A stretch of 64,000 nucleotides of DNA from contig JASFAU010000018.1 in NCBI GenBank assembly GCA_039704465.1, positions 682,001 through 746,000 on the forward strand, in the 5' to 3' direction. Numbering within the stretch: position 1 is the first letter of the stretch; every line of letters starts with the position of its first letter. Below, piece after piece: positions 21,897-31,630 of the stretch. This DNA comes from Plasmodiophora brassicae. Taxonomy: Eukaryota; Endomyxa; Phytomyxea; Plasmodiophorida; Plasmodiophoridae. The notes under the pieces were generated by a model. It worked only from the letters and a program-made list of their open reading frames with translations. It was not told where the DNA came from and did no database searches. The translations under genes were made by a program, and so were the position numbers.

Positions 21897-23102
21897 ATGC
21901 TGGGCGCCAAGTCTATCGTCCTGGCGGTCGCTCTGGTCAGCGCCGCCCGGGCCCAGCTCACTCCTGACGACATCAACGCGATCCTGTCGGCGCACAACCA
22001 GGCGCGCGGCGTCGTCTCCCCGACAGCGGCGAACATGATGGCGCTGCAGTGGGACAACACGATTGCCGCGTCGGCGCAGGCGTACGCGAACACGTGCCCG
22101 ACGAAGCATTCCGGGAACCCCAGCTACGGCGAGAACCTGTCCTGGGGATGGCCGACGATGACGCCCGCCCAGGCGGTCAAAGAATGGACGAACGAGCAGC
22201 CCGCGTACTCGTTCGCCAGCAACGCCTGCGTCAACAGCAAGGTCTGCAACCACTACACGCAGCTGGTCTGGTCGAACAGCACCAAGGTCGGGTGCGGCAA
22301 GATGGCCTGCCAGAACCTGTTCGGCAACCCGAAGGTCGACGCCTGGGTCTGCCAGTACGACCCGCCCGGCAACTACGTCGGCGAGCTGCCCTATGTCAGC
22401 GGGCCCAGCTGTTCGCAATGCCCCAGCGGCACCACCTGCTCGAACAACATCTGCGTGCCAGGAGGCGCCACGACGCCGGCACCCACGTCGGCACCTGCTG
22501 CAGGATCGTCGCCTGCTGCCGGGTCGTCCACTCCAGCGGCGTCACCTGCTGCAGGATCGTCGCCTGCTGCCGGGTCGACCCCAGCGGCGTCACCTGCTGC
22601 AGGATCAACGACCCCAGCAGGTGCCGGTGCAGCACCTGCCGCCGGAGCAGCGGCACCTGCTCCTGCGGGTGCGGCACCTTCCGCAACGGGTGCGGCACCT
22701 TCCGCAGCGGGTGCAGCGCCAGCGACGGCAACGGCAGCGGCCCCTGTTGTTTCGGTACCAGCGAAAGCGGCGCCTGCTGCGGATGCCCCTGCTGCCTCGT
22801 CGCCGAGTACCTCGACGCCAGGAGTTGAGTTCGCGACGACAGGTCACCTGCAGAAGCCGCACCCGGTGAACGAAACGCGTCCGCGAACGGGCATCGCAAT
22901 CAACCCGAGCATGTCGAACGCGACCAACGCGACGAACAGCACGATGCCGGCGACGGCGATGCCAGCGGGTACCATGATGCCAACGGCAACCATGATGCCA
23001 ACGGCAACCATGATGCCGTCGACTGCCGCACCGGCCACGTCCGCCGACCAGGCTCCATTCGTCACTGTTATTGGGTTCCCCAAGTCTTCGACGACGAACT
23101 AA
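21897..23102 (+). CDS. Secreted CAP-domain (SCP/TAPS) protein with low-complexity tail
   Basis: Single exon, 401 residues. ATG at 21897 begins a clear signal peptide (MLGAKSIVLAVALVSAARAQ). A CAP domain follows: AHNQARGVVSP, ALQWDNTIAASAQAYANTC, SYGENLSW, then VCNHYTQLVWSNSTKVGCG and WVCQYDPPGNYVGE, with the conserved His and Glu of the cavity. Next comes a short Cys segment (CSQCPSGTTCSNNICVPGG), then about 170 residues of P/A/S/T repeats such as PAAGSSPAAGS, which look like a heavily O-glycosylated stalk, and NxT/NxS sites near the end. CAP proteins bind sterols or act extracellularly; the particular role is unknown. There is no C-terminal hydrophobic GPI signal. Confidence 0.92.
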   Translation: MLGAKSIVLAVALVSAARAQLTPDDINAILSAHNQARGVVSPTAANMMALQWDNTIAASAQAYANTCPTKHSGNPSYGENLSWGWPTMTPAQAVKEWTNEQPAYSFASNACVNSKVCNHYTQLVWSNSTKVGCGKMACQNLFGNPKVDAWVCQYDPPGNYVGELPYVSGPSCSQCPSGTTCSNNICVPGGATTPAPTSAPAAGSSPAAGSSTPAASPAAGSSPAAGSTPAASPAAGSTTPAGAGAAPAAGAAAPAPAGAAPSATGAAPSAAGAAPATATAAAPVVSVPAKAAPAADAPAASSPSTSTPGVEFATTGHLQKPHPVNETRPRTGIAINPSMSNATNATNSTMPATAMPAGTMMPTATMMPTATMMPSTAAPATSADQAPFVTVIGFPKSSTTN

Positions 23103-23680
23103 CGGTTTACAACACAATAAACACTGACGTGCATGCAACAGGCAGCGTTCTTCAGCTGTCATGCCAGCGGATAGACATGTCAGCGGCAGAGGCACGCCAC
23201 AAGGCCCGGTCAAACCCCTGGGGCAGGTTGTTGGTGAGCATGGTGCTCTGACAAGCGCAAGCCGCGTGTACGAACCTCACCAGTTGAGACGTACGATTCT
23301 TGTTCATGTGGGTGCACATTACCATGCTATACCGCTGATCGACATGATCACGACGAGAGGATGGCGTGGGGTGCCGTTGAACGCGGGGGGCTATTCCCAC
23401 GTGGCAAGACTTTGGCCGTCGTCTGATGGCCGCAGGAGGAGATGGTGATACGGGGATGGTCGTCCTGTGCATGGCAGCGGGTGCTGGGCTCGTCCGATAC
23501 GTTGGCGTTAGCGTCGTCCCCTGTGAGGTCACCGTATAGAACTGGATGCGCCCCGGCCCAGGAATAGTCTTTGGGCGGCCTCGTTTTGACGACACGTAAC
23601 GTGAAAAAGGAACGTTCCGGGTGTCCGCCGCCCGGACCCACGCGCTGGTGGCGTCGCCAGGGCAAGTAGGTCGGTAGTGT
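23103..23680. other. Intergenic
   Basis: About 580 bp between two plus-strand genes. A 95-codon plus ORF and a longer minus ORF cross it, but neither resembles a family and the minus ORF is partly the shadow of the thioesterase exon. AATAAA at 23116-23121, just after the CAP stop, is a candidate poly(A) signal. Confidence 0.45.
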
Positions 23681-25138
23681 ATGGCAGGGAACCCTGCACT
23701 GAGAAACTTCATCGGCAAGCCGTTGTATCCCGAGGCGTGCGACAGCGACATCGACGTGTCGTCGATGGATCCGGCGTCGAACGCGCAGACGTATATCGAG
23801 ACGATATTGAAGCTCGAAGGTGGGGCCCTACTAGGACCGCCTCTGGCGCCCTTGTCGCTCATTGGATGCCTGGTAGAGATCGACGCCGGCATTTACCGAG
23901 GACGTTCACCGCAAACGCGGTTCAACCCGCGGGTCTATGGCGGCCAGTTCTGCGCACAGGCGCTGGCAGCGGCGTACAAGACGATCACGAACAACTTTCG
24001 CGTACAGGGCGCCCGCACACGGCGTGCTTGTGGCTATCCGCCCTCACAGCGACCCTGTACGTATAGGTACATTCGCTGCACTGCAACTTTCTGTTCCCTG
24101 GCAACACCAAGAAACCCATAATCTATCGCGTAACCTCAGCCGGACATGGTCCAGTGGCCTTTGATGAAACCTTTTCGATTAGGTGGAGCGCATGAAGGAA
24201 ACACGGCGGTTCGCCAATCGCCATGTTCGTGCGACCCAAGACGTACGGAGCCGCCCGCTTACACGCCGGATTGCTATGTGACAGTGCCAGTCTGACAGGG
24301 AACGGTCTGCTTCTTCATGTCGGTGTCGTTCCAGGATATCGGGCTGGGCGGATTGTCACACCATATCCCAATGCCGCCCGCGCCGTCGCCGATGGTTGTT
24401 CCCAACGACGCGGAACGGTACAGGGCTATGAGTAAGGATGAACGACTACCGGAGAAGGTTCGCAATGCGCTCGTCAGGGCAAGCGAAATGCCGTTCGCCA
24501 TGGAGATCAGACGCCATGACCCATCTCGTCAGTCGGCTGTCCGACGCTGGTATGGCATGGATTAAGCGTGACGGGCAGATTTGTTCTTCCCTGACAAACG
24601 TGAACCGTCAATGGTTCAATGGATGCGTTCCTACGGGAGACTCTCGAAGGATCCCCTGGTTCATCACTGCGTTCTGGCGTAAGTGCCCACCGCCGCAACA
24701 TCGTACGATGCTGACAGAGCTGCCTGTGTAGGTATGCTTCCGATTCGGCAATGGTTGGAACGCTGCTACGGTCAGTCCGGATCAACGTCCCACGCAGGTC
24801 ATGTCGACGGTCTCATGGGTTAGTGTGCAGGCCGCATGGCATTTCGTTCACCGATAAGCGATTACGAACGGCCAGCCTGGACCATTCTGTCTGGTTCCAT
24901 GGTGCGTTACCGGCGCGTGTGTGCGCTGGACTGTGCTGATCCATGTCCGACCACAGAGGATTTCCGTGCCGACGAGTGGATGCTGTTCGAAACGCATTCC
25001 CCATGCACAAGCAACGGGCGCGGCGTCGCATTCGGGAACATCTTCGACAGCAGCGGGAAACTCGTCGTCAGCGTCGCACAAGAGGCGTTCATCGAATACG
25101 ACAACCTGGAGGAACTCAGGGTGAAGTCGAACCTATAA
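23681..25138 (+). CDS. ACOT8: Acyl-CoA thioesterase II (TesB/ACOT8 type), probably peroxisomal
   Basis: Eight exons: 23681-24001, 24067-24129, 24183-24242, 24299-24527, 24579-24678, 24732-24770, 24831-24901, 24957-25138 (354 residues). Double-hotdog landmarks in order: YRGRSPQTRFNPRVYGGQ, PGNTKKPIIYRVERMKETRR, VSFQDIGLGGLSHHIPMP, LAYASDSAMVGTLLRPHGI, ASLDHSVWFHEDFRADEW and NIFDSSGKLVVSVAQE. The last two blocks contain the family's catalytic Asp (LDHSVWFH) and the active-site Ser-Gln region. It hydrolyses fatty acyl-CoA to free acid and CoA. The C-terminus is SNL, a non-canonical variant of the peroxisomal PTS1 tripeptide SKL. All eight junctions keep frame. Confidence 0.93.
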
Positions 25139-25163
25139 GCACAACGTTCGGCACATTATTGCC

Positions 25164-27443
25164 TCAGTTTGTTGGACATTTCGTTTGCCGGAGAACGCGT
25201 GTCAGCTGCGACTGCATAAGTCCTATAATGACGTCGTCGTTCACGGATGCAGGACCTGACAAGGCGATGGGGTCGCTGCCACCTCGCCGCCTCGTGTAGA
25301 TCTCTACCGACAACCGACGCGAATCTGCGTGCATATGCTTCGTCTGCAAGAGATCCGATCGGGCGGTTCGAGTAATCAGGTCCAGCTCCCAGACGTGCAT
25401 AGCGTGGGCCTCCGATTTGCCTTCCGTTCGCTGCAGGCGCGCAGAATCGCATTCCTCATCGGCTGCGTCAAGTTCGGTTTCGCTGTCTGAAACAATATCG
25501 TCCAGCGTGATCGGCATTCCAATGGCGTTGCTGAGGACGACGAGGAGACAGCGCCCCCTGTGTGCCGACCGCGATGGCAGACGTTCCTTACAGTCACGTT
25601 CGCCAACGGAGGCATCGGCATTGTCCGACGCAGCGGTATTAGAAACCGAATCAGGAAGAGCGAGCACAACGCGCTCAACAGTGTCGCCGGAATCGTGAAT
25701 GGCAGCGACCGTCGCCTGGAATGGAACGCTGGCGTCCGTAATCCCATGGGTCCACAGGTTCGACGAGGGTGACGCCCGCGCGGCCGCGAACACGTTGCAC
25801 GTGATAACGTGGCAGTTGGACTTCAGGGCCGGGACGTAATCGACCGTATCGTCGCCGGAGCAGTCGATAACGATGCTGGATGGCGGAGGCACTTCGCCAT
25901 TCCACAACGACACGCACAGGTCCGGGATGGAGTCGACAAGTCGCTGGACGCGGTCGCAGCAGTTGTACGTCGCCAATGCTATGATCCGATTGGCGTCGTT
26001 ACTGACGAACTGGCCATGGACGGCGTTCAGCGCGGCGCTGGCATCGACTTGATCGATGACGACAGAGATGTTCCGCTCGCTGGCACCCTGCGCGATCGCG
26101 CGTATGTTGATGTTCGCCCGACCGAGCGCCGTCAGAACCTGCCCAGCAATTCCAGTCGCGTGGCGCATGCCATCGCCGACAGCCGCTAGGCAGGCACACG
26201 GCCCCAGGCAGTCGACGGTCTGGATGTCACCCGCTTCAAGCTCGACCCGAAACTCAGCGTAGATGGCATCGACGGCCGCAGACGCCTGCGCGTACGGCAG
26301 TGCCAGACAGATGCTGTGCTCCGATCCCGCTTGGGTGATCAGTATCACCGAACTGCCCGCTCGATGAATCGCGCCAAACAGACGATGGGCAATGCCGGAG
26401 ACGCCGATCATCCCAGTCCCTTCGACGTTGATCAGCATGAGGTCCATGATCGTCGAGAACCCTTGAATCACGATATCGGCACTGCCCGCTGGTCGCGACG
26501 CCACAATACGACTCCCTGGAATATCCGGCCGGAACGTGTTCCGGATGCGAATCGGAATGTCAAGGTTCAGCAGCGGCGACATCGTTTTCGGATGGAGGAC
26601 CTTGGCGCCAAAGTACGCCAGCTCCATGGCCTCGTTGTACGTCATCTCATTGCGGACGACAGCGCCCGGTACCATTGTCGGATCCGCGCTGAACACACCA
26701 TCAACGTCGCTCCAGATTGTCAGCGACGAAGCCGGGATCATTGCAGCCGCGATCGACGCCGAATAGTCGCTGCCGTCACGTCCGAGCGTGCTCGGCGTAC
26801 CGTCGTGGGTCGCGCAGATGAACCCGGTCAGAACGGCAACGCGCACGTCGTCGTGTTTGATGCGCCATGCTTGCCATCGAGTCGACGTTTCGGCCATGTC
26901 CGGGTACCCGCCCTCCCCAACGACGACGAGCGAACGAGCATCAATGAACTCGACAGCGATATCGTCGGGTAACGATTCACGAAGATGAATGGCGAAGAGG
27001 CGGGCCGACCACAGCTCGCCGTATCCCGTCCACCATGGGCAGGGCGAACCATCAGACGACGCGCGCCGGCCCAACCACGCGGATTTGAGGATATGGTGCA
27101 GATCCGTTGCATCGGCATTCAGTCGTCGGAGAAACGCATCGCGTTCGGTGTCGTCGTCGATCAGGTCGTGTGCCGCGGCGACATGGCGATCGACAACCGC
27201 GCGAAGCACGTCGGCATATGACGAATCGCGGCGGGCGGCTCGGGACGCGCATTCAATCAGCAACGACGTGACCTTGTCGTGCGTCATGGCCCCGTGCGCG
27301 TCCCGGGCCCGGCCCTGCGCGCTCACCACGACGACGACGCCGTGCCCGGCCCCGATATCGTCGCCCAGCAACGACACCGCCCGCCGATAGCAACCCGCAT
27401 CGGCCACGCTCGTCCCGCCGAACTTGTGCACCACCCACGCCAT
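25164..27443 (-). CDS. Aspartokinase with degenerate homoserine dehydrogenase extension
   Basis: Single exon, 759 residues, ATG at 27443. Residues 1 to about 450 are a complete ThrA-type aspartokinase: KFGGTSVADAG, LGRDGSDYSASIAAAM, SDVDGVFSADP and AYFGAKVLHPKT, then two ACT modules (GMIGVSGIAHRLFGAIH; GDGMRHATGIAGQVL, ending ASERNISVVID). It phosphorylates aspartate in the threonine/lysine/methionine route. The rest should be homoserine dehydrogenase, but the GxGxxG nucleotide loop, the NKK/NT segment and the catalytic GYTEPDPRDDLSG block are absent. Only weak echoes remain (IVIDCSGDD, then CLLVVLSNAIGMPITLDDI). The dehydrogenase half is therefore probably inactive. The gene is intronless among intron-rich neighbours, and its closest architecture is bacterial ThrA, suggesting past transfer. 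Confidence 0.88.
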   Translation of the reverse strand: MAWVVHKFGGTSVADAGCYRRAVSLLGDDIGAGHGVVVVVSAQGRARDAHGAMTHDKVTSLLIECASRAARRDSSYADVLRAVVDRHVAAAHDLIDDDTERDAFLRRLNADATDLHHILKSAWLGRRASSDGSPCPWWTGYGELWSARLFAIHLRESLPDDIAVEFIDARSLVVVGEGGYPDMAETSTRWQAWRIKHDDVRVAVLTGFICATHDGTPSTLGRDGSDYSASIAAAMIPASSLTIWSDVDGVFSADPTMVPGAVVRNEMTYNEAMELAYFGAKVLHPKTMSPLLNLDIPIRIRNTFRPDIPGSRIVASRPAGSADIVIQGFSTIMDLMLINVEGTGMIGVSGIAHRLFGAIHRAGSSVILITQAGSEHSICLALPYAQASAAVDAIYAEFRVELEAGDIQTVDCLGPCACLAAVGDGMRHATGIAGQVLTALGRANINIRAIAQGASERNISVVIDQVDASAALNAVHGQFVSNDANRIIALATYNCCDRVQRLVDSIPDLCVSLWNGEVPPPSSIVIDCSGDDTVDYVPALKSNCHVITCNVFAAARASPSSNLWTHGITDASVPFQATVAAIHDSGDTVERVVLALPDSVSNTAASDNADASVGERDCKERLPSRSAHRGRCLLVVLSNAIGMPITLDDIVSDSETELDAADEECDSARLQRTEGKSEAHAMHVWELDLITRTARSDLLQTKHMHADSRRLSVEIYTRRRGGSDPIALSGPASVNDDVIIGLMQSQLTRVLRQTKCPTN

Positions 27444-27635
27444 CACCAATTAACCGAATGACGCGCCGACGGCGACGGCCATTATTTTGCACTGGGAACT
27501 GCACATGCCGCAGTCGACCACCTTTGCCGAGTCGGCACTCGCAGCTGCACCTGCGACGACTGGCGAAGCCGCAGTTGAGACGACTGGCGGAGCTACACTT
27601 GTTGACGACTGACGATTGTATCACTGCTGAGGGCT

Positions 27636-28579
27636 TCATTTAGATGTGCGGGCGCGTTTGCGCTGCGATCGGTCGGACTCGAGGTTGGCGGCCTTGTCCT
27701 TGTCCAAGCGGGCGCCTTTCTGGCGGTCGTCGGCGCTGGTGTTGAGGATCCGCGACAGGAGCTTGAGGTTGGCGTCCTTCTCCGATTTGATGTTGGTGCG
27801 GGGTTGTTGCCGTACGGTCTGCGCCTTGACGCGCTGGGTCTTGTCCTTAGCCGGCTCCAGATTGTTGACGCGTTTGTCGAAGGCGCCCATCGACGCGGTT
27901 GATTTCGAGGCCATGTCATACGCGGCCTTAACATGGCCGTCCTTGTCCTTGGCGTTCTTGCGGTTGCTGACAGCGGCCAGATTGATCTGACCGGGAACGC
28001 GTCTGCCTTCAGCGGCTTCGAAATTCTTGACCTGCTGTTTACGATTCTTGGCAACACGAGCGGCCTTGTCCTGAGCCATTTTCGCCCACGGATCCACCTC
28101 AGCGTGGTCGCGGTCATTGTGCTCCACGACCCATTGGTCGGACTCCTTGTTCGCCTTGTGTGACCCGTATCGTGGGCGCCAGTCTTCGTTGGACTCATCG
28201 TACTGCAGCCGCTCGCGCTTGCGTTTCTTGATGCCCTTGCGTTGCGCGAACTTCTGCCACGTAGACATGACGGGTCCTTTGGGGATCTGAAGCGGGACAA
28301 GCAATCATCAGCACACGATAGCGGTAAGGTATCGGAAACATGCCGTACATGTTTCTCACGAGGCAGGCGAAGCTCAGGCTCTGGCAGTTGGACAATTCGC
28401 CCATCCTCAACCCTCTCGAAAGGCAGTTCGAACAGCGTGTTCATCAAATGTTGCACGCCATCACTGCTAATCGCATTTAAATACGCTTCTCGTTCGTCGC
28501 TCGACCCGACGCGCTTTGTATCCAGGACATCGAACGTGCTGACGGTCAGCAACCCAGCGTCAATGTCGTAGGCGACCAT
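27636..28579 (-). CDS. RRS1: Ribosome biogenesis regulatory protein RRS1
   Basis: Minus-strand exons 28349-28579 and 27636-28286 (293 residues, phase 0, donor GTACGG). The N-terminal part shows the family blocks DAGLLTVSTFDVLD, NTLFELPFERVEDGRIVQLP and LPREKHIPKGPV. Next comes TWQKFAQRKGIKKRKRERL followed by acidic and aromatic residues (DESNEDWRPRYG), the RRS1 signature. The C-terminal half is lysine-rich and helical with repeated NxK and KDK motifs, ending KRARTSK, a likely nucleolar localisation signal. RRS1 acts with RPF2 to load 5S RNP onto the pre-60S subunit. Confidence 0.93.
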
Positions 28580-28884
28580 TGGACTTCCTACGGGTTCTGC
28601 CGTGGACACACCGCGACGGACTCCGCGACGGACTTTCGTGCCCCAACAGTCCGCAAATTCCGTCAATTTGGGAAACACGAAGCAACAAACAAAGAATGGC
28701 GGGAGCCTAGGACATAATTGAACTACAACTCTCCGTTATCACGCCGGCACCTGGGAATGGTCTGGCCGACACGGTCGAGGAACCGACACCGTACCCTTTA
28801 GCCGTAGTCGTATGTTCGTGCAGTCAGGGTCGTCGCATGGATGTGAGGTTCTTGTATTAATTGGCGTACTGATCCGCTCGGGAC

Positions 28885-29139
28885 ATGTCGGATTACTCCT
28901 CGCCGCTTGATCTCTTCTCCTGGCGCGCATGCAGACGTACGTGCATGTTTTTCGCTGTAGCCTGCTGTGTCGACCCGACCACCTGGTTGGTGTCAACGTG
29001 TGCTGTTAGTCTCTTCGGTGCTGTTCTCCACATCCATCCTCGCAGCATTCCTTCCGCCTGCAATGGGCCTGCAGCCGCGTTTCGTCTTCGACGTCAGTGC
29101 TCGACATTCGCTTCAAGGCCATACTGGTTGCGTACGTAG
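28885..29139 (+). CDS. Possible small membrane protein (weak)
   Basis: An ATG at 28885 opens MSDYSSPLDLFSWRACR. Reading straight through gives an 84-residue ORF; splicing at GTACGT (28935) to an acceptor at 29008 instead gives a frame with a hydrophobic helix (SSVLFSTSILAAFLPPAMG). Either version contains one or two hydrophobic segments. No family is recognised, the 3' end is antisense to the next gene's end, and the whole call may be wrong. Confidence 0.25.
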   Translation: MSDYSSPLDLFSWRACRRTCMFFAVACCVDPTTWLVSTCAVSLFGAVLHIHPRSIPSACNGPAAAFRLRRQCSTFASRPYWLRT

Positions 29140-29150
29140 CGTCTATATAT

Positions 29151-30791
29151 TTACTCTTCCGTGTCGTAACCACTTTCTGACGTTGCGCTAGCGGCCGGAG
29201 CATCTTCAGGTCGTGTTGCGCCCGCATCGTTATTCTGCGATTTCAGCCATTTGTCATGCTGGATGTCTTCGAACTGAAGTGGCTTTGGCAGTGTTGCACC
29301 GGTATCGCCAGTATTTTGACGCCGGTCATCTGCCGAGGTGACATTGCAGCAGAGTTTGCCATCGCGTTTGCCTCTCGACGACGACATCAGTGCTGGCAAC
29401 CGAACCGTTTTCGGGTGACGTAATTCCTTGCTGTACCCGGTTCGACCTCTGGGCGTCTTCACAGCCGGACGCGGCGACTGTTCCAGTTCGCCCCGGTGAC
29501 GTCGTTCCAGCTGAGCGAGGCTGAGCGGTGGGACCTGCTGCATCTGGGATTCGGCGATGTGCTTGCGCTCCTTGATGGTGGCGGCCACCGCCAAGCCCGC
29601 GAACTTCAGGTTCCTCTTGATGGTTCCCGTGGCGGCACTCTCGAAGTTCGATTCGCTCAGCTCGCCGGACACTTCTGCGTGCGTCAGAAGCGCTTCCATC
29701 GTCCTGGGTGACGCCCTCAACGCGGACAGAAGGTCCCCTAGCGCCACACTGTACACGTCGACGTTTGACTGCAACGGGCTGACCACCGAGTTCCTTATCG
29801 GCAGCCCCTTCAGCACCTCGTTCACCTCGACGATGCACCCGCGCCCGATCGAACAGATCTGAACCAGCATGCGCACGCCGGTCGACTTGTACTCCACGCG
29901 TCGCTGAACGACAAGGTACCCGTCGGCAACCACCATGACCTGTTTGCAGATTTCGTCCTGCCGGGCAACGATCGCCCCGCGCCGTAGCTGGGACCGTTCG
30001 AACGGCAGGGCGAACCTGAGAAGGTCGCGACGGGACCATCGACGGCACATCGGCATCGACGTGAAGAACGCCAACTTCTCCGATACTTGCCGATCGAACA
30101 GCGTCCTCATCATCCAGAGGAACTGCGTTCGGTCCATGCAGATCAGCAGCGACGGCTGCAGGGCGCGAACCGTCGCTTTACGCGGATCACCGTCCAGCAG
30201 CGAACGTTCGCCGAATCCGCGACCTGACGACAGCACCCCGACCTGGGTCAGGTTGGCGTCTTGTGACGGATCCACGCCCGGGGCGACCGGCACGAACACG
30301 CCCAGGGAACCACTGCAGACCACGTAGAACAGAGTGCCAACGTCGTCGTATCGGAAGACGTCGGTGCCAGGGTCGACATGGAGGCCGGTGACGCAGGTGG
30401 CCAGCCAGGTCAGCTGTGGGTCGGTCAGGTCGGACAGGACGGGCACATGGAGCTTTCGAAGAATAGCAACAATGTGGAGAGCGTCCGGCAACGACCGGGC
30501 GGGTCCATTGCGCGCCAGGATCGTTCGCGTTCGCTTCTGGTCGTTTGGCGATAGTTCGAGCCGGGAGACGACCTTCGACGGCGTCGACCCTTTGATGGTT
30601 TCGTCTTCGAATCCGGAGAACCGCAGGCTCGCCTGATTCGAGAACTTCTCCAGGCTCCTCTCGATCAGGGCCTTCTCCTTCTGCGTCGACCGCGTCTCGC
30701 TCAGCCGGTTCACGATCACATTCTGCCGACAGCGTCCCAGAGCCGCCTGCGCGATCCGTCGCAGGCGCCTCTGGGCGGGCGTTCCTGACAT
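29151..30791 (-). CDS. Protein with two cyclic-nucleotide-binding domains
   Basis: Single exon, 546 residues, ATG at 30791 (MSGTPAQRRLRRIAQ). A first cNMP-binding domain spans roughly residues 115-245: the phosphate-binding cassette FGERSLLDGDPRKATVRAL keeps the Glu and Arg that grip the cyclic phosphate (compare FGEL..PRAATV in PKA). A second, more divergent domain follows (RRGAIVARQDEICKQVMVVADGYLVV) without an obvious cassette. The last 150 residues are basic and disordered and end with an acidic tail (SESGYDTEE). There is no kinase or channel domain, so it resembles CNBD2-like stand-alone binders known from sperm and ciliates. cAMP or cGMP binding by domain 1 is likely; the output is unknown. 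Confidence 0.82.
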   Translation of the reverse strand: MSGTPAQRRLRRIAQAALGRCRQNVIVNRLSETRSTQKEKALIERSLEKFSNQASLRFSGFEDETIKGSTPSKVVSRLELSPNDQKRTRTILARNGPARSLPDALHIVAILRKLHVPVLSDLTDPQLTWLATCVTGLHVDPGTDVFRYDDVGTLFYVVCSGSLGVFVPVAPGVDPSQDANLTQVGVLSSGRGFGERSLLDGDPRKATVRALQPSLLICMDRTQFLWMMRTLFDRQVSEKLAFFTSMPMCRRWSRRDLLRFALPFERSQLRRGAIVARQDEICKQVMVVADGYLVVQRRVEYKSTGVRMLVQICSIGRGCIVEVNEVLKGLPIRNSVVSPLQSNVDVYSVALGDLLSALRASPRTMEALLTHAEVSGELSESNFESAATGTIKRNLKFAGLAVAATIKERKHIAESQMQQVPPLSLAQLERRHRGELEQSPRPAVKTPRGRTGYSKELRHPKTVRLPALMSSSRGKRDGKLCCNVTSADDRRQNTGDTGATLPKPLQFEDIQHDKWLKSQNNDAGATRPEDAPAASATSESGYDTEE

Positions 30792-30915
30792 CAAGACGCC
30801 GCCCAACAGATATCGTCCCACGATATCCACCCCGATAGGATGATATCTAGCATTGTGAGGGGGTACCTCAGCTATGAACAGGAAACATATCACGCAGGGT
30901 TCCAGCTTGCGTACA

Positions 30916-31557
30916 CTAGTCTGCGTTAAGGTCGCCAGGCGCATCGCCATCGTCGCTGCCGCCTGCTGCCCGCCCGTGATTGCCCAGGAAGTACTGCAGG
31001 ATGTCCTTGTCGGCGGACTGCTTCCTGGCCAGGGCCAGGGCGGTGACGCCGCCGGCGTCGGGGAGGTGGACGTCGGCGCCGGCCTGGACGAGCAGCTGGA
31101 CGCACCGGAACCGGCACCCGAGCAGGCCCTTATGCGTCAGGACGACCGTGGTCGCCACGACGTGCTTGCTGCGCCCCTTGCGTTTGACATCGGTCTTCAT
31201 GCCCTGCGTGAACGGCCGCCAGATCGTCCCCAGCTTCTTCTGCCGGGGCAGGTCCATGGCGACGTGCAGCGGCGTGCGCCCGTGCCTGTCGGCCGCGTTC
31301 ACGTCGGCGCCGGCGCCCAGCAGCAACCGGACGGCCTCGGGCGTGTCCTTGGCGATGCGCGCGATGGCCATCTCCGTCAGCATCGGGTCGAAGTACGTCG
31401 CCGGGCTGACCGCATAGTGCAACGGCGTCTGCCCGATGCTGTCGGCGGCGTTCACGGCGGCAGGCGCGCCGCGCTGCAGCAGGTGCCTGATCAGCGCCGG
31501 GTTCCGCGACGCCAAATGCAGGGCGCCGGCGCCCGCCCGATGGATCGTCCCCGGCAT
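30916..31557 (-). CDS. Ankyrin-repeat protein A (tandem pair)
   Basis: Single exon, 213 residues, start MPGTIHRAGAGALHLASRN. Four ankyrin-type units are visible: GALHLASRNPALIRHLLQRG, GQTPLHYAVSP (with a longer helix 2), GRTPLHVAMDLPRQKK (followed by a 30-residue basic insertion) and LLGCRFRCVQLLVQAGADV. It is a paralogue of the next gene with the same unit order and the same insertion position. Ankyrin repeats mediate protein binding; no partner can be inferred. Single-exon structure in both copies suggests duplication after loss, or before gain, of introns. Confidence 0.85.
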   Translation of the reverse strand: MPGTIHRAGAGALHLASRNPALIRHLLQRGAPAAVNAADSIGQTPLHYAVSPATYFDPMLTEMAIARIAKDTPEAVRLLLGAGADVNAADRHGRTPLHVAMDLPRQKKLGTIWRPFTQGMKTDVKRKGRSKHVVATTVVLTHKGLLGCRFRCVQLLVQAGADVHLPDAGGVTALALARKQSADKDILQYFLGNHGRAAGGSDDGDAPGDLNAD

Positions 31558-31630
31558 TACCTACCCGCTATGACGATGCGGCGCTTATTTCGACGTCATC
31601 ACGGCCGGTCGTTAACGTGTTCGTCGTTTG

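Noticed and set aside
23152..23892. 246-codon minus frame overlapping the start of the thioesterase gene
   Set aside because: The plus-strand exon carries the TesB motifs; the minus frame has none and no ATG-proximal structure.
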